From positions 104,321,348 to 104,385,347 of the forward strand of contig CM051456.1 in assembly GCA_028274465.1 (NCBI GenBank): 64,000 bases of DNA, given 5' to 3'. Source of the stretch: Plantago ovata. Its lineage: Eukaryota > Streptophyta > Magnoliopsida > Lamiales > Plantaginaceae. Within the stretch, counting starts at the first letter, position 1, and each line of letters starts with the position of its first letter. The notes under the pieces were generated by a model. That model saw nothing but the letters and a program-made list of their open reading frames with translations. It did not search any database and was not told the origin of the DNA. Below are positions 23,002-35,145 of the stretch, piece by piece. The position numbers and the translations under genes are program-made.

Positions 23002-23126
23002 ACACTATCTGTAACAAACTAGGAAAGGAGTATCAGAGAGAGATTAAATAGGAAAACTAAAAACTACTAGGACTAGGAATTGAATACTGAAAATATAAAA
23101 AAGCTAAACAGAAAAAAGGAGTCTAG

Positions 23127-23144
23127 TCCCCGGCAGCGGCGCCA
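23127..23144 (-). promoter_or_regulatory. Primer binding site, tRNA-Asp type, element B
   Basis: TGGCGCCGCTGCCGGGGA in element sense; one base (C for T) differs from element A. Element E shares this change. Confidence 0.85.
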
Positions 23145-23147
23145 ATT

Positions 23148-24343
23148 TGATGAACTAGTTTGTCAGACTCAATTAATCAAATAAATTTATTTTGAGCCAA
23201 AGGCAATTCACAACTACAACGAAAACCGTAGTGCAGCAGTAAAATAACCTCGAGTGTCGATCTCTAAGGACTATAACTAGCTTTATCTAATCTAACTTAA
23301 GAATATAAATCAACAGACGACTTAGCAAAGGTTTTTCTTAACAGATAATGGAGATCGGTGATAGTATGGTCATTCAAAGCATAGCAGGTTAATAATCATG
23401 CATGAAGTCCCCGGTTTTGCATAGAGATCTTTGATCAATGAATTGTCCAATTGTGTTCCGTAATTATTCAACACTACGGGGATAGAGGTTTTAGATAGAT
23501 CAAAGAAATAAAGCAATAACTCAAAGTATAATGCGCGATATAGCCATTAGCATAATTATTAAGCATTCGCTAAGAAATCACATACTATCACCAACGAGAA
23601 GTTTAGCTACTCATAGATGTCATGCAATCAACAGAAATCATAGCAAGATTGAATGAAAACATGTTGAAAGATATATAAATATAAATAGAAAAACTGTAAG
23701 ATACAATGTTACCGAAGGTTGTCAATCTCCGAAGAATTGCAATCTTACTAGCTCCAAAACGCTAAGAAAAAGTATCTCCTAAGCTAAGAATTCCCAGAAC
23801 AGGCTCTGGAGAATTCCTACCTAAAACTAATGAGAAAGGTGAGAGAAAAGGTCTGGAAAAGTATGAAAAACGGAGAAAAATGAGCAACTATATATAGGCA
23901 TTCGGCAGGTGTGGGGCGAGTGGCCCCACACACCGGGCGATTCGCCTGGTGTGGGGCGATTCGCCCCACGTCCCGGGCGACTCGCCCGGGACCTTTTGTC
24001 GACTGGAAACGCGTTTTCGACGCGTTTTGGATTTCTTTTCCTTTTCGGACTCGGTTTTTACCTTCTAGTGACCTTTTAGCCTTCAAACTCGACCCCTAGA
24101 CTTCAAATCCTATCTGGAATCTTCTAGATACTCCAATTAGGCCTTCGGAACACCAATTCCTTGTCTACTTTAATATAATTGCCCGGAAAACCTCGTTTTT
24201 CACCCAAAACCTGTAAAATACAAACTAAAGGGAAACGTGACGCTATTCTAATAAAATGCACTAAACTATAGCTAAATTAACATAGAGGATAGCTACAATA
24301 GGTGAAAAAGACTCAAATGAAAGTGTAAAATACACGTTCATCA
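23148..24343 (-). repeat. 5' LTR of element B
   Basis: 1196 bp, TGATGAACG to GTTCATCA in element sense. Four GGGCGANTCGCCC-type palindromes lie at 23991-23911, immediately upstream of TATATATA at 23896-23889. Confidence 0.92.
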
Positions 24344-25649
24344 GGGATTGCTTGGGGCATCGCTTGCCGACGCCTGTGCGTTTGACGGGCTCCCACCAGA
24401 TTCTGAAATGATAGTCGTTTCCTAGTTGTCAAATAGATAGTTGTGGACAAAATTTAACATAACGAGGAGCTTCCAAGTACAATTACCTGCAGCATCCAAA
24501 TCAACAAATAGTTTTGCCACCATGCTGCTAAACTTGTTGGGGTTGTCAGGGACCGTTACATACAACTATTTAAAACCTGGAACTCCTGAAAAATCGCACC
24601 AACAACTAACTAAATGAACCACATTATTTACCAGATGGGGGAGTGCTTATTCCACCCTGAATCTGAGAATTTACAGAGCTAGCACCACCAACTGCCATTG
24701 TAGACAAAAAAAAATGTCAGGTTTGATGTGCTTAGGCACTAATAAATGCTAATTCAATTTTATCACCTCGCCTGCTCTTCCTTGATGTCGAGCCGACCAT
24801 AGGGCTGCCTTCCAGATCACTGCCTTCAACAGAGTAAACGTTGAATGCGAGTGGTGGTGAAACAGCACGTCTACCACCACTTGCGGCAAACCAGCTAGTC
24901 CATCTCTTGTCTGCAAAAAAAGATCTGATTAATTCTTTTCGCAAAACAGATCGCGTCATGCCTGTTTTACGCTAACCATTTCTACCTGCAACAGGAGTTT
25001 GAGAACACGGGACAATCCGATCATTAACCTCAATGAACTGGACCACTTGCTTCGTCTTCTTCCCACTAGACCCATGTCCCTCCTCCCCCACAATAGAATT
25101 ACGCGTCGGGAACAATCTGGGCATCCCAGTCTCATGCTCCAAGATAGTTACTGCAAATCCAGTGTTATTGTCATACTCAAACACCAGAACATCTTCCAGT
25201 TTGTAGTTGTAGTGATCGCGGAACTGCGACCATCCAGCTTCCATTCACAAACCAATTTCATCGGACGTCAGATACACCAGCCAGGATCGTCCATCGCCAG
25301 CAGTCAATGTCATCTCGGAGTGCACAAAGAGCATGTTCTTCTTCACAAACTTCGGGAGGATGCGCTGCATCACAAGATATAACAACGCATCGATTAGGTA
25401 AATTCCATTTTATGCAACACAATTAACAAGAAAAGCAACAACAGACAATCAATAGTATGAGGCAATTCAATAACTACAGCCTCTGGTACATAGGCAAGAA
25501 GAAAAAACATACACCCCACACTTCATGACATTTTTCCATCGTGGACTTGCTTGAGCAGATACGGAGAGGAGCCAAGGATGGTTCCCAAGATGCGAGGAGT
25601 AATGGAACGGATGCACAAGACTCGTTTCCATTTGATAATGGATAACATT

Positions 25650-27362
25650 AGTGGTAATGGTTGCATGTAGTTTAGTTTTATCGCTTTCTTGCATTGCATG
25701 CATATTTAATTTTCGTGTGTTTTTGGTGATAAAATAGGTCTCTAGATGATAATTTAGCATTTTAGGAGGGAAACCGACACCGCCAGGAGTCTGGAGGTGC
25801 CGGGCGAACCGCCCCCCACGTGGGGCGATTCGCCTGGCACGACCAGGGAACCTGGGGTTTACTGTAAGTCTTAACTTGGTGAACAGCAGTAAGTCCTCAG
25901 TTTCATAGGCACGGGACAACCATTCGTATTTTAACATGTTTCATTACGTCGTCACTGACTAGGTCCAGGTAGAGAATGTTACGAGAGACTATCTTATTTG
26001 ACATAAGTGCTTATGTGATTTGTATGGTTTTTGTTCATATGTTTTTTGATAGATTCAATAGATTAGTTCATTTCATTTGGCATGAGACTCCATTTTTTGT
26101 GTTGCATTGTTTTTGCATTAGAGTCTAGCTTAGTTGCTTGAGGACAAGCAAAGGTTCGGTTTGGGGAGTTTGATGAACGTGTATTTTACACTTTCATTCG
26201 AGTCTTTTTTCACCAATTTATCTATCCTCTATGTTAATTTAGCTATATTTTAGTGCATTTTATTAGAATAGTGTCACGTTTCCCTTTAGTTTGCATTTTA
26301 CAGGTTTTAGGTGAAAAACATGGTTTTCCGGACAATTATATTGAAGAGAACGAAGAATCGGTGTTCCGAGGACAATTTTGGAGTATCTAGAAGATTCCGG
26401 ATGGGATTTGAAGTATAGGGGTCGAGTCTGAAGGCTAAAAGGTCACTAGAAGGCAAAAACCGAGTCCGAAAAGGAAAAGAAATCCAAAAACGCGTCGAAA
26501 ACGCATCATTGGCCGACTGGGACTCTCGGGCGATTCGCCCGGGACGTGGGGCGGTTCGCCCCACACCAGGCGATTCGCCCAGTGTGTGGAGCGACTCGCC
26601 CCACACCTGCCGAAGTTGCTCAGTTTTCTCCGTTTTTCATACTTTCTCAGACCTTTTTTCATACCTTTCTCATTAATTTTAGGGGAGAATTCTCCAGAGC
26701 CTGTTATGGGAATTCTTAGCTTAGGAGACACTTTTTCTTATAGTTTTGGAGCTTGTGAGATCGCGATTCTTCGGAGATTGACAACATTCGGTAACATTGT
26801 ATCTTGCAATTTTTTCTATTCATATTTATTTATCTTTCAACATGTTTTCATTCAATCTTGCTATGATTTCTGTTGATTGCATGACATCTATGAGTAGCTA
26901 AATTTATCGTTGGTGATAGTATGTGATTTCTTAGCGAAGGGTTAATAATTATGCTGATGGCGGTAAAGCGAATCAGACTTTGAGTTATTGCTTTATTTCT
27001 TTGATCTATCTAAGCCCTCTATTTTCGTAGTGTTGAATAATAACGGAACACATTGGACAATTCATTGATCAAAGATCTCTATGCAAAACGATCGGGTACT
27101 TCATGCATGATTATTAACCTGCTATGCTTTGAATGATCATACTATCACTAACTTCCATTATCTGATAAGAAAAACCTTTGCTAAGTCGTCTGTTGATTTT
27201 ATAGTTTAAGTTAGATTAGATAAAGCTAGTTATAGTCCTTAGAGATCGACACTCCAGGTTATTTTACTGCTGCACTACGGTTTTCGTTGTAGTTGTGAAT
27301 TGCCTTTGGCTTAAAAACAAATTTATTTGATTAATTAGAATCTGACAAATTCCGGTTCATCA
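25650..27362 (+). mobile_element. Element D: 3' fragment of a gag-pro retroelement with 3' LTR
   Basis: Plus-strand interior from roughly 25650 includes a GC palindrome stretch (25800-25830), then jumps to the 3' interior (25861 onward, same as A around 17480), the polypurine tract and an LTR at 26171-27362. The 5' LTR, gag and ORF2 are absent, so it is internally and 5' deleted. The LTR ends AATTCCGGTTCATCA exactly as element E's LTRs do. The left border is not sharply defined and no target duplication was confirmed. Confidence 0.8.
26171..27362 (+). repeat. 3' LTR of element D
   Basis: 1192 bp, TGATGAACG to GTTCATCA; palindrome cluster 26526-26610. Unlike its relatives, the TATATATA box after the cluster appears to be missing, so this LTR may be a poor promoter. 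Confidence 0.85.
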
Positions 27363-27585
27363 CATACAAACAAGAAAACAGACAGTATATAATTTGAATT
27401 CTACTTTATTCTACTTCAAACACATCAGAGTATAGGATGAAAGCAGCATCTTCAGGTAAATCGAACTAAACGCAGCAAGCGCACTGAGTAAAATTTAAGA
27501 ACATATATACCAAGAATGGGGCATCGGAGCGCTTTACTGTCCTAAAGAGCACATGCTCGTCGGAAACAGCCTTGTTTGAAATCAT

Positions 27586-29040
27586 GGTATCTTGGAAAAA
27601 ATGTTTTTTTTCCTCTCTTGTTTGTCTTTTGTTTTCTTTTTTCCTTTTTTCAAAGTAAAAGAAGAGATTGAGAGAGAGAGAGAGTATCCTTCAGCTGTCT
27701 TCTTGTTTCTTGATATAAAGAGTCTAATCCTCAGAATAAAAGAAGATAATTAAATATATCATGCCTATTGCTAGTGGAGCACACTAAGATGGTTGATAGA
27801 TGGATAGATGTCCAGTTGATAGATGAAAGTTGGTAGGAGAGCTGGTGAGATAGGAGGAGTCTACTCACTCTCTCTACATGTCTACTCCCATTAATGATGC
27901 AAAAGCAAGTAAGGTACATGGTGTGCAAATCGAAGCACTAAAACAGCTACATTTCCCTTACATTTCGCTCCAAACAGCAGTATTGAAAGGTCCAGGTGGT
28001 TTAGACATAAATACCCTTACATTCTTTCTGTTTTTATGAGTTAATGCCATTTGCCATCAGAATGTTGAAATTAAATGGCAAATTCCCGAAATTAAATGAC
28101 CATTCAATGACTGGATGCATTAGCATTTTTTTTTCTTTTCTTTCGTGGCACACAGTTTGGGCGGGTCGGATTGCTCGGATCGGGTGAGCAATTGTGCTTC
28201 GCGTGGGGTCGGATCAGTTCGGACTTTGATTTTCTAATCGGATTCGGATGTTATTCAGATTATAAATTTTAAGATCACTTCGTAGCCGGCCAATTTCGGA
28301 TCGGGATCATTCGGAACAGTCCAAAAATCGGATTCATTGTTGATTGAGTATTTAAACTCAAACTTATTTCTATAATGAAAATTTAAAAAATATTACAACT
28401 CCGAAATCTTAATTAGAAGTTAGTTATAAATGAAATATATATTTTAAGTTAATATAATTATGTTTTCCCTATAATATTTTTTACCATACTCCATATTTCG
28501 GATCGGATCGGTCGGGTATCAACGGATTCAGTTGACTTTTTTCCAGGTCTATCCCACAGCCAACGAATTTGATTTCGATATTAGAAAGTATAAATAACAT
28601 ATTCAGCTAAGCTAAGATATTAGGGATATATTAGGGGCATCCGATATATTAGAATGTTGTACTAAATTTTGTGATCCTACTTCTTGTGTTTGTGTGATCT
28701 CGTGAGTGTGGACTTCATCCCGTTTAGATTACCTCTGGACATCGATCATTTGTTGGCCCAATCGCCAGCCTGTTTCATTCACCATCTTCACACAAAAATA
28801 GTCACTTATGAATGTGTATCCAATGTGTAACGGGATGTGTAATACATTGGTACAATCATGTTCAAATTCAAATCCACAGGCGGGAACTGGATGCCCAAAC
28901 TAATACATACATATATATAAGTAATACCCAGTTGGATACGAAGTATCCAACTCGAGGATTCAAAATGAGCTGAGTTTAGTAGATAACATGTGAAGATGCC
29001 TTCCCGTGGCCTCACAAAAAGATAGACACCAAAACACCAT
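27586..29040. other. Intergenic stretch between B3 and Ulp1 pseudogenes
   Basis: Contains a short (GA)n run at 27668-27688, probably B3 leader sequence. A GC-rich block (28140-28560) is rich in TCGGATCGG repeats, of the kind seen in non-autonomous plant DNA transposons. A 10-bp perfect hairpin (AGTTGGATAC, loop GAA) lies near 28930-28953. No gene seen. Confidence 0.5.
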
Positions 29041-29452
29041 TTTCCTAGTCTGATCTGCTACACCCGGAGGCTAAACAAGAGGTAAGTTTGGTTTCCCTCA
29101 TACAAAACAACAACTTTCCTATCTACGCAAAAAGTTAACAACCATGAATCTTCAGGATAACGCCATTTCTACTCCGTTCTGCTACTCTGGATTGCATTGT
29201 AGAAAGACTTCACCATATGAGCACGATACTTCCCTGCAACTGCATGTGTCCACTGAGCTGGTGCCCTCCCCGTATCACCATGTACTAGCATTTCTATCAT
29301 ATTAACAAACTACGGCACCACAGTCTAATGAGTGTCGGGCCTGTTGCGAAGTAGTGCAGTCCCTGACAGATTCAGACTATTGAGTAACCACCGGCCACGT
29401 GAGTCCAGTAGACTCACTATACTTCTTGATAGAACCTTCAATGTAATCCATC
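29041..29452 (-). pseudogene. C48 catalytic-cysteine exon of the Ulp1-like pseudogene
   Basis: Reads QMDYIEGSIKKYSES, a TAG, then DCTTSQQARHSLDCGAVVC. DCG is the Ulp1-type nucleophile motif. Immediately after it the frame shifts by one base and continues as NMIEMLVHGDTG and KYRAHMVKSFYNAI, the usual C-terminal helices. Confidence 0.65.
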
Positions 29453-29462
29453 TGCATTAAAA

Positions 29463-30452
29463 GGGTAAATATCATATGGTACCCCTCTTGGGACACCACT
29501 TTGCATATACAACCCTCTTAGTCCCAGAATTACATCCAGGTCCACGAGCCCATTTTTTTGTTGACCAAGGAATAAGTCACTATTCATTGTTTGATAACCA
29601 AACACAGCCTTAACTCCTTTTCATTACTTTTTATTTTTCTATTTCGTGTTTTTTTCTTTTGTTCATCTTCTTCTTCATCTCCAATATCCGGTATCGGAAT
29701 AATTATGCAACAGCTCCGGCGTCGAAGCTATTTACAGCTCCGATTTGGGGATGTAAGGATCCAAATCGGAGCTGTAACAGCTCCGATTTGGAGCTGTTGA
29801 ACAACCCCAAATCGGAGCTGTTACAGCTCCGATTCGGCACTGTTAAACAACCCCAAATCGGAGCTGTTACAGCTCCGATTCGGCACTGTTAAACAGCCCC
29901 AAATGAGATCGGAGCTGTGTAACAGCCCCAAATCGGAGCTGTCCAAATCGGAGCTGTAAATAGCTCCGATTTGGGGTTGTTCAACAGCCCCAAATTGGAG
30001 TCGTTACAGCTCCGATCTGGGGCTGCAAAGCTCCAAATTGGAGCTGGAAATAGCTCCGATTTGGGGTTGTTTAAATAGCCCCAAATCGAAGGTATTTACG
30101 GCTCCGATCTGGAGTTGTAACAGCTCCAGATCGGAGTTGTTACTGTTTTTTTACTTTCTTTTTTTTTTAAGTTTTTAATAATTTTAAACTTATCTATTAC
30201 ATTTAACACCTAAAAATTCAAATTAATTTACATCAAGGTCCACACCTGCTTAAGTTGTTTGGTCAACCAAAAAATCCAATAATTGATCAAGGGAAAAATA
30301 GTACTTTCAATGAATTAGTTCGCGAAAAGTCAAAGTCGTGGATCTAGATGTAATTAATTTCATCTAGTAAGGGTAGTGGATGCAATGGTCGGACTAAGAG
30401 GGGGCTAGATGTAATTAAAAATACTAAGAGGGGTATCATATGCAATTGACCC
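29463..30452. mobile_element. Non-autonomous Mutator-like element, 990 bp, 9-bp target duplication
   Basis: Flanked by GCATTAAAA at 29454-29462 and 30453-30461. The ends are imperfect inverted repeats beginning GGGTAAATATCATATGG and GGGTCAATTGCATATGA, similar for about 60 bp (both continue ACCCCTCTT). A 9-bp duplication is the mark of Mutator-like elements. It has no transposase; the middle is a palindromic minisatellite. It sits between the two protease exons of the Ulp1 pseudogene. Confidence 0.85.
29707..30150. repeat. Palindromic minisatellite of CAGCTCCGATTTGGGG units
   Basis: Units of about 20-25 bp, CAGCTCCGATTTGGGG and its complement, alternate with joining sequence TGTT or GTAA, so adjacent units can fold into strong hairpins. 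More than fifteen half-units are visible. Confidence 0.9.
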
Positions 30453-30455
30453 GCA

Positions 30456-31040
30456 TTAAAATGTATTATCAGCTAAGCAGTAAACCCTTTTGTCATGGTT
30501 TAGGAAGTATATTTTCAAGGAACTCGCCAAAGTTATGGCACTCTGGAAATGGTAGTCATGCTCGATACTTGGGGACATTGAGTTGTAGAAAGTCCACCGG
30601 CTTTTTCGAAGGTTGTAGTGAAGCAAAGTCAAGTGGTCGCCCTCGTTCGTGAGCGGGCAAAGGTTGCCAGTTGTGTTGATCGGTATGATCCAATTATCAT
30701 GATTAGTGGCAGTGGGGATCTTCTTATCAATAAAAGACATAGCAGCATTGCTTGCCGACGACTTGTGGTTACATCGCGCTGCATATAGCTGCAAATAGGG
30801 AGTGAGACGACCTGTCACTTTGTCCAGTTGAAAAACGCATACCAGTATTTATCCATCCTCGTATATGTATTTTCAATTCATTCATGACAAGTACAAACTT
30901 ACCCAAGAACAACTAGTGAAAATGAACGGCTTCAACCCGACACTATTCCTCGTGTCCATCAGTTTTCTCTCACCACATACATCCAGAACAAGAAGCAGGG
31001 CCCATGCATCAATTATCTGACAATAGGCGCAACCAAAGGT
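30456..31040 (-). pseudogene. C48 protease N-terminal part of the Ulp1-like pseudogene
   Basis: YCQIIDAWALLLVLDVCGER and RNSVGLKPFIFTSCSW, then an intron, then FIDKKIPTATNHDNWIIPIN and GDHLTLLHYNLRKSRWTFYN. The DH...YNLRKSRWTFYNS stretch matches the histidine and aspartate/asparagine region of Ulp1-like peptidases. Joins upstream to the fragment ending at 39245 once element E is ignored. Confidence 0.7.
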
Positions 31041-31057
31041 GAACACATATGCATGAC

Positions 31058-32260
31058 TGATGAACCGGAATTTGTCAGATTCTAATTAATCAAATAAATT
31101 TGTATTTAGCCAAAGGCAATTCACAACTACAACGAAAACCGTAGTGTAGCAGTAAAATAACCTCGAGTGTCGATCTCTAAGGACTATAACTAGCTTTATC
31201 TAATCTAACTTAAACTATAAAATCAACAGACGACTTAGCAAAGGTTTTTCTTATCAGATAATGGAAGTTAGTGATAGTATGATCATTCAAAGCATAGCAG
31301 GTTAATAATCATGCATGAAGTACCCGATCGTTTTGCATAGAGATCTTTGATCAATGAATTGTCCAATGTGTTCCGTTATTATTCAACACTACGAACATAG
31401 AGGGCTTAGATAGATCAAAGAAATAAAGCAATAACTCAAAGTCTGATTCGCTTTACCGCCATCAGCATAATTATTAACCCTTCGCTAAGAAATCACATAC
31501 TATCACCAACGATAAATTTAGCTACTCATATAGGTCATGCAATCAACAGAAATCATAGCAAGATTGAATGAAAACATGTTGAAAGATATATAAATATGAA
31601 TAGAAAAAATTGCAAGATACAATGTTACCGAAGGTTGTCAATCTCCGAAGAATCGCGATCTCACAAGCTCCAAAACGATAAGAAAAAGTGTCTCCTAAGC
31701 TGAGAATTCCAAGAACAGGCTCTGGAGAATTCTCCCCTAAAACTAATGAGAAAGGTATAAAAAAAAGTCTGAGAAAGTATGAAAAACGGAGAAAACTGAG
31801 CAACTATATATAGGGGTTCGGAAGGTGTGGGGCGAGTCGCCCCACACACCGGGCGAATCGCCTGGTGTGGGGCGAACCGCCCCACGTCCCGGGCGAATCG
31901 CCCGGGACCTCCAGCCGGCTATTTACGCGTTTTCGACGCGTTTTTGGATTTCTTTTCCTTTTCGGACTCGGTTTTTGCCTTCTAGGGACCTTTTAGCCTT
32001 CAGACTCGACCCCTAGACTTCAAATCCTATCCGGAATCTTCTAGATACTCCAAAAATGCCTTCGGAACACCAATTCTTCGTTCTCTTCAATATAATTGCC
32101 CGGAAAACCTCGTTTTCCACCCAAAACCTGTAAAATACAAACTAAAGGGAAACGTGACACTATTCTAATAAAATGCACTAAAATATAGCTAAATTAACAT
32201 AGAGGATAGCTAAATTGGTGAAAAACGACTCAAATGAAAGTGTAAAATACACGTTCATCA
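31058..32260 (-). repeat. 3' LTR of element E
   Basis: 1203 bp; GC palindromes at 31826-31910 beside TATATATA near 31806-31813; differs from the 5' LTR at a small number of sites by eye. Confidence 0.93.
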
Positions 32261-33040
32261 AACTCCCCAAACCGAACTTTTGCTTGTCCTCAAGCAACTA
32301 AGCTAGACTCTAATGCAAAAAACCATGCAACACAAAAAATGGAGTTTCATGCCAAATAAAATGAACTAATCTATTGAATCTATCAAAAAACATATGAAAA
32401 AACCACACAAATCATAACATGGATATTGGTTGAAGAATGCCTCGATTGACTCATACACATTCACATAAGCACTTATGTCAAACAGGATAGTCTCTCGTAA
32501 CATTCTCTACCTGGACCTAGTCAGTGACGACGTAATGAAACATGTTAAAATACGAATGGTTGTCCCGTGCCTATGAAACTGAGAACTTACTGCTGTTCAC
32601 CAAGTTAAGACTTTCCATCAAAGAGGTCGAACCAATACTGGCTCTCATCAAACGAAGGAGGGTTCCCTAAAAAGATAACTCTCCCCTATTATACTCATCT
32701 CTCAAGCAAAGTCTTAAGCTATTCACCACTTCCTGAATGGCAGGACGAGGGTGGTCTAGAACAGATGACACTCAAACAAACAAAAGATAAAAAATTACAA
32801 CACGATTACAAACATTACAAAAATTAAAAAATGAGACAACACTTTGCTAAAGTGCTTTTTGGTTCTTTTTTTGGACCCTTCTTTGCTTTTTTTGGGGTCT
32901 TTTCTTTTTTTTTCTTTTTTTTTCTTTTCCAGATTTTTTCTTTTTTCCTGGAATTTTTCTTCCCTTTTTTTTCGATTTTTTTTAGCCAGCAGTAGCACAA
33001 CGAAAAAGAAACAAAAAATGACACACAAACGACCTCCCCA

Positions 33041-33151
33041 AACCTATTCGAAAGAATAGGTTGGAGTAACTCACAACACATACTCAAAAATCGAAAAACA
33101 AGTCTAATTATAGCGTAACCCCCTCCCCAAACCTATTCGAAAGAATAGGTT
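33041..33151 (-). repeat. Paired hairpins (AACCTATTC stem) in element E
   Basis: 33041-33062 and 33130-33151 are identical: stem AACCTATTC/GAATAGGTT, loop GAAA on the plus strand (TTTC in element sense). A purine tract (pyrimidine on plus) lies next to them at 32875-32975. Confidence 0.9.
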
Positions 33152-33795
33152 GCAAACAAAGGATCACACAATCTCACACTACCTCCTTCCTAGGCATTTA
33201 GCAATCTCAAAGGAGGGTGAAGACTTGTTGCCTCTTAGGTACATAATTACTCGGGAAAACAACCATAAGACCCTAACATGCATCATCCTATTATAAAGGC
33301 CTTCGTGAACCGCAGTAGAGAAAACACCACTAAGTGATGTCGAGACTACCAAGCTTAACTAAGTGCAATACATAAATGTGACAAGCCAAGCGAGAAAAAC
33401 CTCTAACAAATTCATAGAGATGAAGCATATGATTAATGTCATAATTATTTAATCTACCCAATAAAAAAGTTCAAAAAATTTGACAGTAAACTCCACATAA
33501 AACATGCAAGACTATCCTAGGATGAATGTAGTGTATGCAACTAAATACTAAGAAAGCGGTAAACGTGCAAATGCAAACGGATAAACATGCAAGGTACTAT
33601 ACTCATCCTACCAATGCCAAGTTCCAAACTAACAACACTAGTTCACTTAAATCTCATCCCTCCTCATGAATTTAAAGCTAGTCCCTAGCAGTAAGAAAAT
33701 GAGGAAATAAGATGTGATACTAGATGTTACTGTGTGGTTTGGCCTCGGTCGGCTGAGTACGCTAGATGTAAGGTATTGAGATTGCTCGAGGGCCA

Positions 33796-34600
33796 TTATT
33801 GGTGATCATCGGAGCTCGTGGTGGTGGTGGTAGTTCCACTAATAGACCGGATAGGACCAACTCCTCCATCAGTATTCATGGCATCCTCATTGTCCCTATT
33901 GTCTTCATTGTCAAAACTGTCACCACCATCATCACTAGTAAAGTTGCATTGTCGAAGAGAATCCTCAAGATTAGCCGCTGCAGTTACGGGATCTTCCATC
34001 CGGTATCTCTCTAATAGCATGTGAACTGTTGAAGGGGAAAGATTTGTGCTCTTAGAGTCTCCCTCTCCAACGTTTTACACCCTGGGGAAGTTACAGTAAG
34101 CTGCTCGGATACTCAGAGGTCTTCTTCTTATTTGCCCAATGTTGCCCACATTCTATACGGTTGATGCTCCCGATGTCTATATGGTGCTCCCTTTAGAGGC
34201 AGTCGAGGGGCACCCCAAAGAGGGGCTGGGTGTCCATGTCATTATGTTTTGGAATCAAGTTAGCGATTCGGAACTTCATCGCAACTGTCGACTCAAGAAT
34301 GAATCCGTTGTGGTGAGGCCGCACCGGTACCTTCATATTCACTCGAACCTTGCAGTCCTTGTGACAGACTTCTGTCGTAATATTGGTTTCAATCCCTTCG
34401 GTGGTACGTGAATAGACATAAGAGTGCTCACTCCTGGTGGATTCTAGTTCCTTCTTATGGGTAACCCGCGACGTTGTTGCAAAAGCCCATGGCTTGTACG
34501 CACCTCTAACGAGATCACTCTCCTCGACATGGTTGTAATCGAACCGCCTCCAATACCTCATTGTAGCCAAACGGAAGTGCTCCTCTCCCTTTGTGGCATG
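33796..34600 (-). pseudogene. Element E ORF2 remnant
   Basis: ATG at 34599 after the predicted acceptor. Recognisable pieces are KKELESTRSEHSYVYSRTTE, KFRIANLIPKHNDMDTQ and, after a gap, YRMEDPVTAAANLEDS with an acidic tail. Like A, it lacks B's C-terminal domain half and is frame-broken. Confidence 0.6.
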
Positions 34601-34604
34601 GTTC

Positions 34605-35145
34605 CTACAAGTAGCAATTAGTACCTCGTATGACACAAAACAAATTTATGCATATGCAAATGTAAGAGTGAAATTCACGAGTGATAATTAACAATCGAAC
34701 TCTTCAAAATCCTCCATGTCTAATCTAGCTACCAATCATGCAACACACCAAAATAACTTCGACATGTACATATCACATTATGCTCGTGCTAGACAACCAA
34801 TAGCCTTAAATCATAAGGCTCAATTCATACCATAGTAGCGAAAATTCTAGCATCATAAATCCTCAAACTCATCAATTATGCATTCTACCATCATGTTCAT
34901 CATTATCACATCAGTAAACACAATCATATGTACGGAATGGAAGAAAAAGATACATTGCATAACAAGATATAGACATCTAGTAGCAAAATTCTCAAACCAA
35001 CAAACCAAGCATAATTGAACATGCAATTGATAGTGAATAACGTTTCTAATCACACAAACACCCAACACATACATCACACAAGCCTAATTGAAGCATAAAA
35101 CAGAAAACCCCCAAATTTGAAAAATTAGGGTTCATGTGAAGATAC
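34605..35145 (-). other. Probable intron upstream of ORF2, element E
   Basis: Donor CTGAG then GTATC at 35145, TACTAAT at 34623-34617, acceptor GTAG ending 34605; 541 bp. Confidence 0.65.

Larger units (their letters stand above)
4118..24343 (-). mobile_element. Element B: gag-pro Ty3/gypsy-like retroelement, 3' end truncated, host of nested insertions
   Basis: Read on the minus strand it has a 5' LTR (24343-23148), primer site (23144-23127), gag-protease frame (23001-21001), internal palindromes, an intron and ORF2. ORF2 begins at 19921 and is cut at 19098 by element A, then resumes at 7210. The 3' interior runs to about 4118, interrupted by solo LTR C. The 3' LTR and polypurine tract are missing; relatives A and E continue past the point where B stops. 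No reverse transcriptase or integrase is visible. Its right border cuts exon 6 of the B3 gene. No target duplication can be checked. Confidence 0.85.
24344..27585 (-). pseudogene. B3-domain (REM-like) gene, 5' part, broken by two stops and two retroelements
   Basis: Minus-strand exons fit in phase with GT-AG junctions: 27585-27511 (MISNKAVSDEHVLFRTV), 25364-24986, 24910-24767, 24691-24632, 24585-24487 and 24402-24344, where element B cuts in. Exon two holds a B3 domain (RILPKFVKKNMLFVHSEM; SWLVYLTSDEIGL; GWSQFRDHYNYKLEDVLVFE), but TGA interrupts it between GL and MEAGW. Exon five has TAG after GVPGFK. Element D sits in intron one. The product would be a nuclear DNA-binding protein; as it stands it should not make a full product. 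The 3' B3 exons at 1-886 may be its lost other half (inference). Confidence 0.75.

Noticed and set aside
25508..25512. CATAC as left target duplication of element D (right flank CATAC after 27362)
   Set aside because: The sequence following 25512 is not LTR-like, so the match of five bases is probably chance.
29707..30150. CRISPR-like appearance of short regular repeats
   Set aside because: The units alternate in orientation, have no unique spacers, lie in a plant Mutator-like element and have no cas genes.
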